Assembly (NCBI GenBank): GCA_963700925.1
Contig: OY969553.1
Location: 124,001 to 188,000 of the forward strand
Direction of reading: 5' to 3'
Length of the DNA stretch: 64,000 nucleotides
DNA from: CAWJMD01 sp963700925
Lineage (GTDB): Bacteria; Actinomycetota; Actinomycetes; Actinomycetales; CAWJMD01
Shown here piece after piece: positions 27,437 through 37,502 of this stretch. Position 1 is the first letter of the stretch, and each line of letters begins with the position of its first letter. The position numbers and the translations under genes are program-made. A model generated the notes under the pieces. That model had not been told where the DNA came from. It made no database searches and worked only from the letters and a program-made list of their open reading frames with translations.

Positions 27437-28239
27437 GGCAGACCCTCGAAGACGTCCGTCAGCGTGGACGCGCCGGCCGGCTGCGGCGGCCACACGACGT
27501 CGAACCAGAGGCGGCTGACGACCCGCCTCCACCGGTCGGTCTCGGTGGTGTCGTCGAAGAACACGTGGTGCTGGCTCTTGTGCTCCTGGAGGCCGGCGAC
27601 GATCCGGTCGCTGACACCGCGGCAGTCCAGGACCATCCCGATGGTCTCGTCGGGCACGCCACGCATGTGGTACATCTGTCTCGGGTCGAAGAGCTCACGC
27701 CCCATCGCGGCACGCTGTGCCTGCCACCGCTCGAAGACCGAGTTCGGGATCACACCGTGCAGGAGCCGCCTGAAGCTGGCGCCGGTCGTCGAGGCACGTT
27801 GTGCGAAGGCGGCATCGGTGGCTGCCCCGATCGCGATGTGGTCCGGGTGACCGAAGATGCCGTCCGGGCCGAAAGTGCCTACGACAGTGGGCTGCTCCTC
27901 GTCCAGCACGGCCCCGACAGCCTCGACCAGCTCGTCGAACGGGATGTCGGAGACCCCGCCATCGGGGAAGCCGAGCCACACGTGGCGGTCCGGAACACGG
28001 CCCAACGCCCGCCAGGCCGACTCGTCCTCCTTGCGGCGGACGGCACCGAGCGTCTCCCGCGTCGCAGGGAACCCCTCCCTGATGTCACCGCCTTCGCCGT
28101 CGGTCGCGTGCACGAGCACGAAGCGGAAGTCGGGATCGTCGGCGTGCAGCGCGACGGCCCCCGCGATCCCGTACGCGTCGTCGTCGGGATGCGCGACCAC
28201 GAAGGCGAGGGTCCTCGGAGCGGGCATGCGGGACATCAT
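27433..28239 (-). CDS. PIG-L (LmbE-like) family deacetylase
   Basis: The 268-residue zinc hydrolase has VVAHPDDDAYG (metal-binding His-Pro-Asp-Asp), ATDGEGGDI, GFPDGG and the second zinc His in GHPDHIAIG. PIG-L proteins remove N-acetyl groups from glucosamine-type substrates. This one is of the shorter unassigned type and is not clearly MshB or Mca, so a mycothiol role should not be assumed. Two ATGs lie close together at the start; the first is used. It overlaps tam by 4 bases. Confidence 0.88.
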   Translation of the reverse strand: MMSRMPAPRTLAFVVAHPDDDAYGIAGAVALHADDPDFRFVLVHATDGEGGDIREGFPATRETLGAVRRKEDESAWRALGRVPDRHVWLGFPDGGVSDIPFDELVEAVGAVLDEEQPTVVGTFGPDGIFGHPDHIAIGAATDAAFAQRASTTGASFRRLLHGVIPNSVFERWQAQRAAMGRELFDPRQMYHMRGVPDETIGMVLDCRGVSDRIVAGLQEHKSQHHVFFDDTTETDRWRRVVSRLWFDVVWPPQPAGASTLTDVFEGLP

Positions 28240-28250
28240 GCACCGGCGCC

Positions 28251-29780
28251 CTATCGACGGCGCAGCAGCGCCAGGAACATCGCGTCAGTGCCATGGCGGT
28301 GGGGCCAGAGCTGTGCCGTGGGGCCGTCGCCGAGGTCGGGCACGTCGCGCCCCGCCGCGGCCCGGATGGTCGCCGGGGCGTCCAGGAGCTCGACTCCGCC
28401 GGCACCGTCACCATGCCGGCGAACCGCGTCGGACACGGCGACGACGGTCTCGGCGGGATGCGGCGAGCAGGTCGCATAGGCCACCACACCGCCGGGCCGC
28501 ACAGCCTTGAGCGCCGAGTCGACGAGCTGCCGCTGCAGCGGCGTGAGCGTGGCCAGGTCGGCGGGTGTGCGCCGCCACCGAGCCTCGGGGCGTCGTCGCA
28601 GCGCCCCCAGGCCGGTGCAGGGCGCGTCGACGAGAACTCGGTCGTACCGGCCCGGCTCCTCGTCGCCGACCGTGCGCCCGTCGGCCGTCCGCACGTCGAC
28701 CTCGGCCGACGCAGGGATGCGCCCGAGAGCGGACCGCACGAGGTCGGCCCGGTGCTCGCTGATCTCCACGGCTGTGAGGGACGCCCCCCGCTGCGCCGCG
28801 AGCGCGGCCAGCAGCGCAGCCTTGCCGCCGGGGCCGGCGCACAGGTCGAGCCAGATCTCGGGCCCGGACGGGACTGCGCCGGTGCCTCCCAGCTCGGCGG
28901 CAGCGAGCGCCAGCGCCACCAGCTGGCTGCCCTCGTCCTGCACGCGGGCGCGGCCGTCCCGCACCGTGTCGAGGCCGGCGGGGTCGCCCCCCGCCGACAG
29001 CACTGCGGCGTACGGCGACCACCGCCCGGGCTCGGCACCAGCCGCCTTCACGAGCTCCTCGACCGTCGCCAGGCCGGGGCGAGCCAGCAGAGTGACTGTC
29101 GGAGGGGCGTTGTCGGCACGGAGCAGCTCGTCGATCTCGCCGACCGGCCGTCCGTGCGCCACCAACGCCTCGCGCATCGACCGGACGATCCACGCGGGAT
29201 GCGAGTGGGCGACCGCGAGATGCGCGACCAGGTCGGTGTCGGCGTCGGGCACGACCGCTGCAAGCCAGGCGTCCGCGTCGCGCTCGCTGACGCGGCGCAG
29301 CACAGCGTTGGCGAAGCCGCCTGCGCCACCGCCTGCCACCGCGCGCACCAGGCCGACGGTCTGCGACACGGCCGCGTGCGAGGGGATACGCGTCGCCAGC
29401 AGCTGGTGCGCGCCCAGGCGCAGGGCGTCGAGGACGGGAGGGTCGATGTCGTCGATGCGGCGGTCGGTGCAGGCTGCCAGCACGGCGTCGTACAGCCCCC
29501 GGCCGCGCAGCGTGCCGTACGCCAGCTCAGTCGCGAGGGCCGCGTCGCGGGTGTCGAGGCCTCGCCGGCGCAGCAGGCCGGGCAGCACGAGATTGGCGTA
29601 GGCGTCGTCCTCGCGGACGGCCCGCAGCACCTCGTAGGCCACCTCGCGCGCCGGGTCGGCGGTGCGGGCGCGCTGCGAAGGCGCCTGCACGGAGCGACGC
29701 GGCCCCGTGCCCCGCAGCCCAGGGCCCTGCCTGCTGGACCCGCGGCGCGGCGGTCCGCCGGGACGAGCCGGGCCGGTCAC
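28251..29780 (-). CDS. rsmB: 16S rRNA m5C967 methyltransferase-like protein
   Basis: The 509-residue protein has a basic, disordered first 40 residues, an N-terminal NusB-like RNA-binding domain at about 42-170 (AREVAYEVLRAVREDDAYANLVLP), and a C-terminal Rossmann methyltransferase. The latter shows LCAGPGGKAALLA (SAM site), VLVDAPCTGLG and YATCSPHPAE, the last two carrying the pair of catalytic cysteines. It methylates 16S rRNA cytosine 967. The GTG start overlaps the fmt stop (GTGA). The fmt-rsmB order is widespread. Confidence 0.96.
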   Translation of the reverse strand: MTGPARPGGPPRRGSSRQGPGLRGTGPRRSVQAPSQRARTADPAREVAYEVLRAVREDDAYANLVLPGLLRRRGLDTRDAALATELAYGTLRGRGLYDAVLAACTDRRIDDIDPPVLDALRLGAHQLLATRIPSHAAVSQTVGLVRAVAGGGAGGFANAVLRRVSERDADAWLAAVVPDADTDLVAHLAVAHSHPAWIVRSMREALVAHGRPVGEIDELLRADNAPPTVTLLARPGLATVEELVKAAGAEPGRWSPYAAVLSAGGDPAGLDTVRDGRARVQDEGSQLVALALAAAELGGTGAVPSGPEIWLDLCAGPGGKAALLAALAAQRGASLTAVEISEHRADLVRSALGRIPASAEVDVRTADGRTVGDEEPGRYDRVLVDAPCTGLGALRRRPEARWRRTPADLATLTPLQRQLVDSALKAVRPGGVVAYATCSPHPAETVVAVSDAVRRHGDGAGGVELLDAPATIRAAAGRDVPDLGDGPTAQLWPHRHGTDAMFLALLRRR

Positions 29781-30742
29781 GTCGACCCCCCGGGCGGGGC
29801 TTCGGCATCGAACCGCTCGCCGGGCTGTGGCCGCACACCTCGCGCCCAGTCGCCAGCAGGCATCGCCTTCTTGCCGGCGGGCTGCACAGAGCCGAGAAGT
29901 ACTGGGCGCGAACCGGTTCCGACCAGCACCCCGCCTTCGCCGACGAGGACTGTGCCTGGGGCAGGCCCCGGGTCTTCATCGCCTGCTGACGCGAGGTCCA
30001 CGAAGGGCCCGAGCTTGAGCCTCTGCCCACGCCACGTCGTCCAGGCCCCAGGAGCCGGCGTGCAACCTCGGACGCGCCGGTCGATCGCCAGCGCGGGATG
30101 CGTCCAGTCGATTCGAGCGTCGTCGACCGAGAGCTTGGGAGCCAGCGTGATCCCCTCCGTGGGCTGCGGAACTGGTTGCAGCGAGCCGGTTTCCAGCCCG
30201 TCGAGCGTCGCGACCAGCAGCCCTGCCCCGGCGTCCGAGAGCCGGTCGAGAAGATCACCGGCGGTGTCACGCGGTCGCACCGTCTCGGTCAGCGTGCCGA
30301 GCACCGGACCGGTGTCCATCCCCTGGTCGAGCACGAAGGTCGTCGCGCCGGTCACCTCGTCGCCCCCGATCACGGCGTGCTGCACCGGGGCGGCCCCACG
30401 CCAGGCGGGCAGCAGCGAGAAGTGCAGGTTCACCCAGCCGTGGCGTGGCACCGCGAGCACCTGCTGCGGCACCAGGTGGCCATACGCGACGACCGGGCAG
30501 CAGTCGGGTGCCAGCTCCGTCAGTCGCACCAGGAACTCAGGATCGGACGGACGGCCGGGGGTCAGCACCTCGAGCCCCTCAGCGGCCGCCAGCTCGGCGA
30601 CGGGTCTGGCCGCTGCTCGCCGTCCCCGTCCGGCACGAGCCTCGGGCCTGGTCAGCACGGCGACCACGTCGTGCGCCGAGTCGAGCAGGGCCCGCAGCGA
30701 CGGGACCGCGGCCTGGGGAGTGCCGGCGAAGACGACCCGCAC
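29777..30742 (-). CDS. fmt: methionyl-tRNA formyltransferase
   Basis: The 321-residue enzyme formylates initiator Met-tRNA using 10-formyl-THF. It begins VRVVFAGTPQAAVPSL at GTG 30742 and contains the folate site NLHFSLLPAWRGAAPVQHA (Asn, His) and the catalytic Asp in DQGMDTGPVL. The C-terminal tRNA-binding domain starts at about 205. It is 2 bases downstream of def and overlaps rsmB. The longer open frame upstream is antisense-like read-through of def and was discarded. Confidence 0.97.
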   Translation of the reverse strand: MRVVFAGTPQAAVPSLRALLDSAHDVVAVLTRPEARAGRGRRAAARPVAELAAAEGLEVLTPGRPSDPEFLVRLTELAPDCCPVVAYGHLVPQQVLAVPRHGWVNLHFSLLPAWRGAAPVQHAVIGGDEVTGATTFVLDQGMDTGPVLGTLTETVRPRDTAGDLLDRLSDAGAGLLVATLDGLETGSLQPVPQPTEGITLAPKLSVDDARIDWTHPALAIDRRVRGCTPAPGAWTTWRGQRLKLGPFVDLASAGDEDPGPAPGTVLVGEGGVLVGTGSRPVLLGSVQPAGKKAMPAGDWARGVRPQPGERFDAEAPPGGST

Positions 30743-30744
30743 CG

Positions 30745-31290
30745 CTAGAGGGCCTGGCCGAAGGTGGCGTGCGGGCTGAGCTTGACCGTCGGCACGGGAC
30801 CGCCGGCCCACTCGGCCTCTCGGATCGCCTTCATCGCAGCCTTGCGGGTCAGCGGGTCGAGCCGGTCGACGAAGAGGATGCCGTCGAGGTGGTCGGTCTC
30901 GTGCTGGAGCGCCCGCGCCAGCTTGGCGGTGCCCTCGACGACGAGTGGCTCGCCGTACACGTCCTGGCCGCGCGCCACCACGTGAGCCGCGCGGCGCGTG
31001 TCGAACGCCAGACCGGGGATCGACAGGCAGCCCTCCTCGCCGTCCTGGCACTCCTCGCCGAGCTCGAGCACAGGGTTCACCAGATGCCCGAGCACGCCGT
31101 CGACGTGCCACGTGAACACCCGCAGCGAGACGCCGATCTGGGGCGCCGCGAGCCCGGCGCCGGGGGCGGCGAGCATGGTCTCCTCGAGGTCCGCGACGAG
31201 CTGGCGGATCTGCCGGTCGAAGTCGACCACGGGGTCGGCCGGCGTGCGCAGCACCGGGTCGCCGAACAGGCGGATCTGCTGGATGGCCAC
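30745..31290 (-). CDS. def: peptide deformylase
   Basis: The 181-residue metal hydrolase removes the formyl group from nascent proteins. The three canonical motifs are present: GAGLAAPQIG, EEGCLSIPG (metal Cys) and HETDHLDGILFVDRL (HExxH). The product ends with HATFGQAL. It is paired with fmt, so the two opposite reactions of the formyl cycle share a transcript. Confidence 0.97.
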   Translation of the reverse strand: MAIQQIRLFGDPVLRTPADPVVDFDRQIRQLVADLEETMLAAPGAGLAAPQIGVSLRVFTWHVDGVLGHLVNPVLELGEECQDGEEGCLSIPGLAFDTRRAAHVVARGQDVYGEPLVVEGTAKLARALQHETDHLDGILFVDRLDPLTRKAAMKAIREAEWAGGPVPTVKLSPHATFGQAL

Positions 31291-31350
31291 GCGATGTCCT
31301 CCGGGGTCTGCACAGGTCGGCCCAGTCGTCGGGCCAGTGTAGGTGGGGGC

Positions 31351-33420
31351 TCAGCCGATCTCGTCGGGCACCATGCGCACCCGCGGCGACCGGGCTGTCT
31401 TCGCGGCCGACAGCACACCCCGGGCGCCGGCCAGCGCGCGGGCCACCTCGGCCGACGCCTCCAGTGGCGCACGCACCAGCAGACGCTGCTGGTCGCCGTC
31501 GTTCGGGGCGGGTAACTCGTCAAGGGGCACCGGACCCAGCAGCTGGGCGGACGACGGCAGCCTCAGCGCGGCCGTGAACGCCGCAACGCCGTCGGCAGTG
31601 CCGAGCACTTCGGCCATCACAGCCGTAGGCGGCAGCGAGAGCTCGGTGCGCTCGGCCAGCTCGCGTTCGGCGTGGCCGGCATGGTCCCAGCGCACCAGGG
31701 CCTGCACGACGGGCAGCGAGGCCTCGCCCACGAGCACGACGCGTCCGCCGGCCGACTCGGGGCGCACCAGCGCCGCCGCTGCGGTCCACCGGCGAAGGGC
31801 CTCCTCCCCGGCCCTCAGATCGGGTCGCGACAGCGGCACCCACGCGTCGAGAAGGAGTGCCGCGGCGTAGCCCCCAGGTGCCACCGGCTCGGCCCCGGGC
31901 GTCGCGAGCACCACGGCCGGTGACGCAGGCACCTCGGCGAGCACTCCCCCGTCGCGCGCGCTCGTTCGGACGGGGACGCCGGGTAGCGCGCGCCCGAGCT
32001 CCTCCGCCGTGCGCGTGGCGCCCACCGTGACGGAGCGCCAACGCGTGCCGCCGCAGATGCGGCAGGTCCAGCTGGGCGCACCGAGCCCACACCACCGGCA
32101 CGTCGGCTGAGCGGACCCGCTGGCCAGCCCGAGAGGGCCGTGGCATGCCGGGCACCGTGCCGCTGACCGACAGGTCTGACACGCCAGCGACGGCATGTAG
32201 CCCGCGCGTGGCACCTGAACGAGCACGGGACCCGACTCGAGAGCCTCGCGTGCGGTCCGCAGCGCCAGGCTCGGGATGCGGGCGGTGCGCGCGGCGGGGT
32301 CGCGCAGGTCGTCGTCGCCAGAGACCACCACGCGCGGAGCACGCTCGCGCACGACGGCTCGGTCGGCCTGTACCGGTCGCGCCCACCCGGAGGCCACCAG
32401 GTGCTCGGCGTCGACACTGCGCGACAGCCCTCCGAACAGGGCCGCGGCGCCGGTCTGCTCCGCCCGGATGCGCAGCACGTCGCGGGTGTGCGGGTAGGGC
32501 GCGCGCGGCTCGGAGTGCAGGTCGTCACCGTCGTCCCAGCAGACGACGAGGCCGAGGCCGCGCACGGGTGCCAGCGCTGCGGACCGGGTGCCCACCACGA
32601 TGCGCGCAGCGCCCCGGCGGGCGGCGAGGAAGGCCGCGTAGCGGGGGCCCGCACCGAGGTCGGCGGTGAGACGCACGACCTGGTCGGCGGCCCCGAGGGC
32701 CGAGAGGGCAGCAGCGACACGGTCGACGTCACGCGCGTCGGGGACCACTACGAGCGCCCCCCGTCCGGCAGACGCTGCGGTGACGGCCGCGACGGCGACC
32801 TCGTTCGGCCAGCCCGGCTCGCCCGGCAGGGCCGTCCAGACCGCCCGAGGCCCTTGCCCATCCAGGACCCGGCTGAGGAACGCCTCGCCGCCGCGGTACG
32901 CGCTCCACGCGGTGGCCTCTGGTGCGGCGGGAACGGGCGGCGGACCGGCCGGTGTCTTCTTCTCGGTCGCAGCATGGCGGGGCGGAACAGCCAGGCGCAG
33001 CACGTCGGCGAGAGTGCCGGCGCAGGCGTCGGCAACGGCTCGCGCGGCGCGCAACACCGTTGGGTCGAGGACGGGATCAGCCGACGGGACGCGCCGCAGC
33101 GGCGACAGCCGGCCCTGGTGGTCGGTGCCGGCAACGCGGGCGACCACGAAACCCGTCGCCTCCTTGCCCGCGAAGCGCACGACGCAGCGAGCACCTGGCA
33201 CGGCGGTCTCCGCCATCGACGCCGGCACCTGGTAGTCGAACACGCGGTCGAGGTGCGGCAGCGGCACGTCGAGCACGACCTGGGCGACCGGATCGATCTC
33301 CGCGGCGCCCTCAGCTGGACGGGGCCGGCGCCCGCGGACCGCCGACCGCAGCAGCTCGAGCTGCTCGCCGGCCGCGGGCGTGACGTCGTCCGCCTGCGCG
33401 CCGCCGTCCCCGTCCGCCAT
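31351..33420 (-). CDS. priA: PriA-like primosomal protein without helicase ATPase motifs
   Basis: The 689-residue protein has the PriA layout. The 3'-DNA-binding domain is at about 42-150 (AQVVLDVPLPHLDRVFDYQVP), the helicase-like body is in the middle, and the zinc domain is at about 415-455 with eight cysteines (CQTCRSAARCPACHG, CRWCGLGAPSWTCRICGG). The Walker A motif expected near residue 200 is missing; the region reads VWTALPGEPGWPNEV. The DEAH box is degraded to CWDDGDDL. This is usual for actinobacterial PriA, which is thought to restart replication without helicase activity. GTG 33423 directly precedes ATG 33420. Confidence 0.93.
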   Translation of the reverse strand: MADGDGGAQADDVTPAAGEQLELLRSAVRGRRPRPAEGAAEIDPVAQVVLDVPLPHLDRVFDYQVPASMAETAVPGARCVVRFAGKEATGFVVARVAGTDHQGRLSPLRRVPSADPVLDPTVLRAARAVADACAGTLADVLRLAVPPRHAATEKKTPAGPPPVPAAPEATAWSAYRGGEAFLSRVLDGQGPRAVWTALPGEPGWPNEVAVAAVTAASAGRGALVVVPDARDVDRVAAALSALGAADQVVRLTADLGAGPRYAAFLAARRGAARIVVGTRSAALAPVRGLGLVVCWDDGDDLHSEPRAPYPHTRDVLRIRAEQTGAAALFGGLSRSVDAEHLVASGWARPVQADRAVVRERAPRVVVSGDDDLRDPAARTARIPSLALRTAREALESGPVLVQVPRAGYMPSLACQTCRSAARCPACHGPLGLASGSAQPTCRWCGLGAPSWTCRICGGTRWRSVTVGATRTAEELGRALPGVPVRTSARDGGVLAEVPASPAVVLATPGAEPVAPGGYAAALLLDAWVPLSRPDLRAGEEALRRWTAAAALVRPESAGGRVVLVGEASLPVVQALVRWDHAGHAERELAERTELSLPPTAVMAEVLGTADGVAAFTAALRLPSSAQLLGPVPLDELPAPNDGDQQRLLVRAPLEASAEVARALAGARGVLSAAKTARSPRVRMVPDEIG

Positions 33421-33500
33421 CACACGCCCATCCCATCAGAGCCCACCCACTCCCCCGCCCGCTGACGGACGGGGGTGTGGATATCACCCGAGGGCTGGGG

Positions 33501-34700
<1,200 letters not shown>

Positions 34701-34759
34701 GGTTCTCCCTGGTTGGTGTCAGCTGTGAAAAAAGGCGTGCGGATGGTCTGGCAAAGGCG

Positions 34760-36046
34760 TCATCTTAGCCGGGCGAGGACGGCGTCCCATACAGCGTCTG
34801 CTACGTGGACCTTGCTGGCAGGGCCGGCGTGGGTCGATCCACCGTCAGCAGTGAGGATCGTCACGGTGTTGTCGTCGGTGCCGAAGGCCTTGCCGGCTCC
34901 GACCTCGTTGACGACGAGCAGGTCGCAGCCCTTGCGCGCGAGCTTCTCGCGGGCGTGGTCGAGCACCCCGCCGCTCTCGTCACCGGTCTCGGCTGCGAAC
35001 CCGACGACCACCTGGCCCGGGCGCCGGCGGTTGGCCGCGAGGTCGGCGAGGACGTCGGGGTTGCGGACCAGCGTGATGGTCGGGGCGCTGTCGTCCGTCT
35101 GAGACTTCTTGATCTTGTGGACGGCGACGCCGTCGGGCCGGAAGTCGGCCACCGCGGCTGCCATCACGACCACGTCGGCGTCGGCAGCTCGCTCGGTCAT
35201 CGCCGCCTGCAGCTCGAGAGCCGTGCTGACGTTGACCACGTGCACGCCGGCCGGGTCTGGAAGGGCGCCACCGTCCGAGGCCGCCGTGTTCGCACCGACC
35301 AGGGTGACGCGCGCCCCGCGGGCCGCTGCGGTCTGCGCGAGCGCGTACCCCTGCCGCCCCGACGAGTGGTTGCCGAGGTAGCGGACGGGGTCGATCGGCT
35401 CGCGCGTGCCGCCCGCGCTGATGAGCACGTGCCGTCCGGCGAGGTCGTTGCGCGTGGACGGGTTCGTGTTGGCCGGCGAAGCGCCGAGAAGCGCTGTCGC
35501 AGCGGCGAAGATGTCTTCAGGGTCGGGCAGCCGGCCGGGTCCGGTGTCGGTACCGGTCAGCCGTCCCGACGCAGGCTCGACGACGTGCGCACCGCGCTCG
35601 CGCAGCGTCGCCACGTTCGCGACTGTTGCCGGGTGCTCCCACATCTCGGTGTGCATCGCCGGCGCGTAGAGCACTGGGCAACGGGCGGTCAGCAGGGTCG
35701 AGGTCAGCAGGTCGTCGGCCAGGCCATGCGCCGCCTTGGCGAGCAGGTCGGCCGTGGCGGGGGCGACGACGACGAGGTCCGCCTGCTGACCGAGCCGCAC
35801 GTGCGGCACCTCGGGCACGTCGTCGAAGACGTCGGTCGTAACCTTCTGCCCCGAGAGGGCCTCCCACGTGGGCGCCCCGACGAACCGCAGCGCCGCCGCG
35901 GTCGGGACCACCCGCACGCTGTACCCGCTCTCGGTCAGGAGCCGCAGCAGCGAGCAGGCCTTGTACGCGGCGATGCCGCCGGACACGCCGAGCACGACGT
36001 GCTGGCCTGTGCCCTGTCGTGAGCTAGGGACGTCCCCGTCCGACAC
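34760..36046 (-). CDS. coaBC: bifunctional phosphopantothenoylcysteine decarboxylase/synthetase
   Basis: The 428-residue protein carries out two steps of coenzyme A synthesis. The N-terminal CoaC flavoprotein domain (about 15-190) has GVSGGIAAYKA, the catalytic-region His in EVPHVRLG and the substrate Asn-type loop near YAPAMHTEMW. The C-terminal CoaB synthetase domain starts near 205 with RHVLISAGGTREPIDPVRYLGNHSSG and ends with ASKVHVADAVWDAVL. GTG 36046 is one base past the rpoZ stop, implying tight coupling. Confidence 0.97.
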   Translation of the reverse strand: MSDGDVPSSRQGTGQHVVLGVSGGIAAYKACSLLRLLTESGYSVRVVPTAAALRFVGAPTWEALSGQKVTTDVFDDVPEVPHVRLGQQADLVVVAPATADLLAKAAHGLADDLLTSTLLTARCPVLYAPAMHTEMWEHPATVANVATLRERGAHVVEPASGRLTGTDTGPGRLPDPEDIFAAATALLGASPANTNPSTRNDLAGRHVLISAGGTREPIDPVRYLGNHSSGRQGYALAQTAAARGARVTLVGANTAASDGGALPDPAGVHVVNVSTALELQAAMTERAADADVVVMAAAVADFRPDGVAVHKIKKSQTDDSAPTITLVRNPDVLADLAANRRRPGQVVVGFAAETGDESGGVLDHAREKLARKGCDLLVVNEVGAGKAFGTDDNTVTILTADGGSTHAGPASKVHVADAVWDAVLARLR

Positions 36047-36047
36047 C

Positions 36048-36311
36048 TCAGTCCTCGGTGGGCTCGCAGGTCAGGAGCCCGGAGTTGATCTCGCGGAGGG
36101 CCACGGACAGCGGCTTCTCCTGCACGTGGGTCTCGACGAGCGGACCGACGTACTCCAGCAGCCCCTCGGACAGCTGTGAGTAGTACGCGTTGATCTGGCG
36201 CGCGCGCTTGGCGCCGTAGATCACCAGGGCGTACTTGGAGTCGGCAGCCTGCAGCAGGTCGTCGATCGGGGGGTTGGTGATGCCCTCGGGGCGTGCAGTG
36301 GTTCCGGACAC
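36048..36311 (-). CDS. rpoZ: RNA polymerase omega subunit
   Basis: The 87-residue protein helps assemble RNA polymerase by binding beta prime. It contains ITNPPIDDLLQAADSKYALVIYGAKRARQINAYY in two halves of the conserved core, plus PLSVALREI. GTG 36311 was chosen because GGAG lies 7 bases upstream and the product then matches the family. The longer frame adds unrelated basic residues. It sits between gmk and coaBC in the usual actinobacterial order. Confidence 0.95.
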   Translation of the reverse strand: MSGTTARPEGITNPPIDDLLQAADSKYALVIYGAKRARQINAYYSQLSEGLLEYVGPLVETHVQEKPLSVALREINSGLLTCEPTED

Positions 36312-36389
36312 GCGGTTTCTCCAGATTCGGTGGGGGTCGTTGCGCCTGAGCTCGAACCTGTGCTCGTGCCTGTGCTCGAGCACAGACCG

Positions 36390-36956
36390 CTAAGCCGGAC
36401 GCAGACCCATCAAGTGTACGAGATCGTCGGTGGCTTGCCGTACATCCGCGTTCACGATGGTCACGTCGAACTCCGGCTCGGCGGCCATCTCGACGCGGGC
36501 GGACTCCAGCCTGCGCTCACGCTCGGCCTCTGACTCCGTGCCACGACCGACCAGGCGGCGCACCAGCTCGTCCCAGCTCGGAGGGGCCAGGAAGACGAAG
36601 AGGGCTCCCGGCATCGACGCCTTGACCTGACGTGCACCCTGCAGGTCGATCTCGAGGAGCGCCGGGCGCCCGCTGTCGAGGACCTCTTGAACGGGCTCGC
36701 GGGGGGTGCCGTAGCGGTACGTCCCGTGGACGACCGCCCACTCGAGCAGCTCGTCGGCCTCGACCATGGCGTCGAACGCCGCGTCGTCGACGAAGTGGTA
36801 GTGCACGCCCTCCTGCTCGCCAGGTCGTGACGGGCGCGTGGTGACCGACACCGACAGCCACACCTGCGGGTACCGCTCGCGGATGTCGGCCGACACGGTG
36901 CCCTTGCCCACCGCTGTCGGCCCGGCGAGCACGGTCAGTCGGGCCGGCTGCACCAC
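36390..36956 (-). CDS. gmk: guanylate kinase
   Basis: The 188-residue enzyme phosphorylates GMP to GDP. The P-loop is GPTAVGKGTVSAD, the GMP-binding region has SVSVTTRPSRPGEQEGVHYHF, and the lid and LLEIDLQGARQVK follow. Two adjacent GTG codons at 36956 and 36953 could both start it. It is 3 bases after the mihF stop, forming a compact mihF-gmk-rpoZ-coaBC-metK series. Confidence 0.97.
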   Translation of the reverse strand: MVQPARLTVLAGPTAVGKGTVSADIRERYPQVWLSVSVTTRPSRPGEQEGVHYHFVDDAAFDAMVEADELLEWAVVHGTYRYGTPREPVQEVLDSGRPALLEIDLQGARQVKASMPGALFVFLAPPSWDELVRRLVGRGTESEAERERRLESARVEMAAEPEFDVTIVNADVRQATDDLVHLMGLRPA

Positions 36957-36958
36957 CG

Positions 36959-37273
36959 TCAGTGGTCGAAGCGCTCGACGAGGGCCCGCACCTGGTGGGT
37001 GCCGAGCCCGCGGACCCGGCGCGACCCTGAGATGCCGATCTCGTCCATGATCTGGCGCGCGCGAACCTTGCCGACCCCGGGCAGCGACTCGAGCAGCGCG
37101 CTCACCTTCATCTTGCCGACGGCGTCGTCGCCACGGCCCTCCTCGATCACCTCAGCCAGGGACCCCTGCGCGTACTTGAGCCGGTTCTTCACCTGCGCGC
37201 GCGTGCGTCGAGCCTCTTTGGCCTTCTCGGTGGCGGCTGCGCGCTGCTCGGGGGTCAGTGGTGGCAGTGCCAC
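36959..37273 (-). CDS. mihF: actinobacterial integration host factor
   Basis: The 104-residue DNA-binding protein matches mIHF of mycobacteria and sIHF of Streptomyces, unrelated in fold to E. coli IHF. It begins ALPPLTPEQRAAATEKAKEAR and contains the helix-two-turns-helix region LLESLPGVGKVRARQIMDEIGI, ending VRALVERFDH. GTG 37273 follows GAGG at 7 bases. It is an essential nucleoid factor in mycobacteria. It is the first gene of the block running to metK. Confidence 0.96.
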   Translation of the reverse strand: MALPPLTPEQRAAATEKAKEARRTRAQVKNRLKYAQGSLAEVIEEGRGDDAVGKMKVSALLESLPGVGKVRARQIMDEIGISGSRRVRGLGTHQVRALVERFDH

Positions 37274-37435
37274 GAGGTCACCTCTGGCGTCGTCCGGTAG
37301 GGCGGTCCAGGTGGCTGCGAGCCGGCTGGATGGTCTCGGGTGAACCTAGCGACTCGCGTCCGGGCCAGGCAACGGTGGGCTGGCACGGCGGTGTCGTTCT
37401 CTTCGTGGTGGTGCTCGTGTCGCGGGGGCCAAGGA

Positions 37436-37472
37436 CGAAGACTTCGGTGCCCCAGCGACACCGAAGTCTTCG
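37436..37472. repeat. palindromic repeat, family B copy 1
   Basis: Arms 37436-37449 and 37459-37472 (CGAAGACTTCGGTG / CACCGAAGTCTTCG) pair perfectly over 14 bp around a 9-base loop. The element is 30 bases past the AbiEi-like gene's stop and upstream of mihF. The rest of this 229-base gap shows no gene. Confidence 0.85.
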
Positions 37473-37502
37473 CGCGTGGCGTCGTCTCGCTGCGTGTTGA
37501 CC

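Noticed and set aside
27433..28239. Mycothiol gene mshB or mca
   Set aside because: The protein is a general PIG-L deacetylase by motif, and nothing nearby belongs to mycothiol synthesis.
28293..30779. Open frame of 828 codons on the + strand
   Set aside because: Antisense to rsmB and fmt, both of which show complete catalytic motifs. The product is low-complexity.
34701..34759. Possible SAM riboswitch near metK
   Set aside because: The region next to metK is downstream on the coding strand for coaBC and too short, and no SAM-type structure is visible before metK either.
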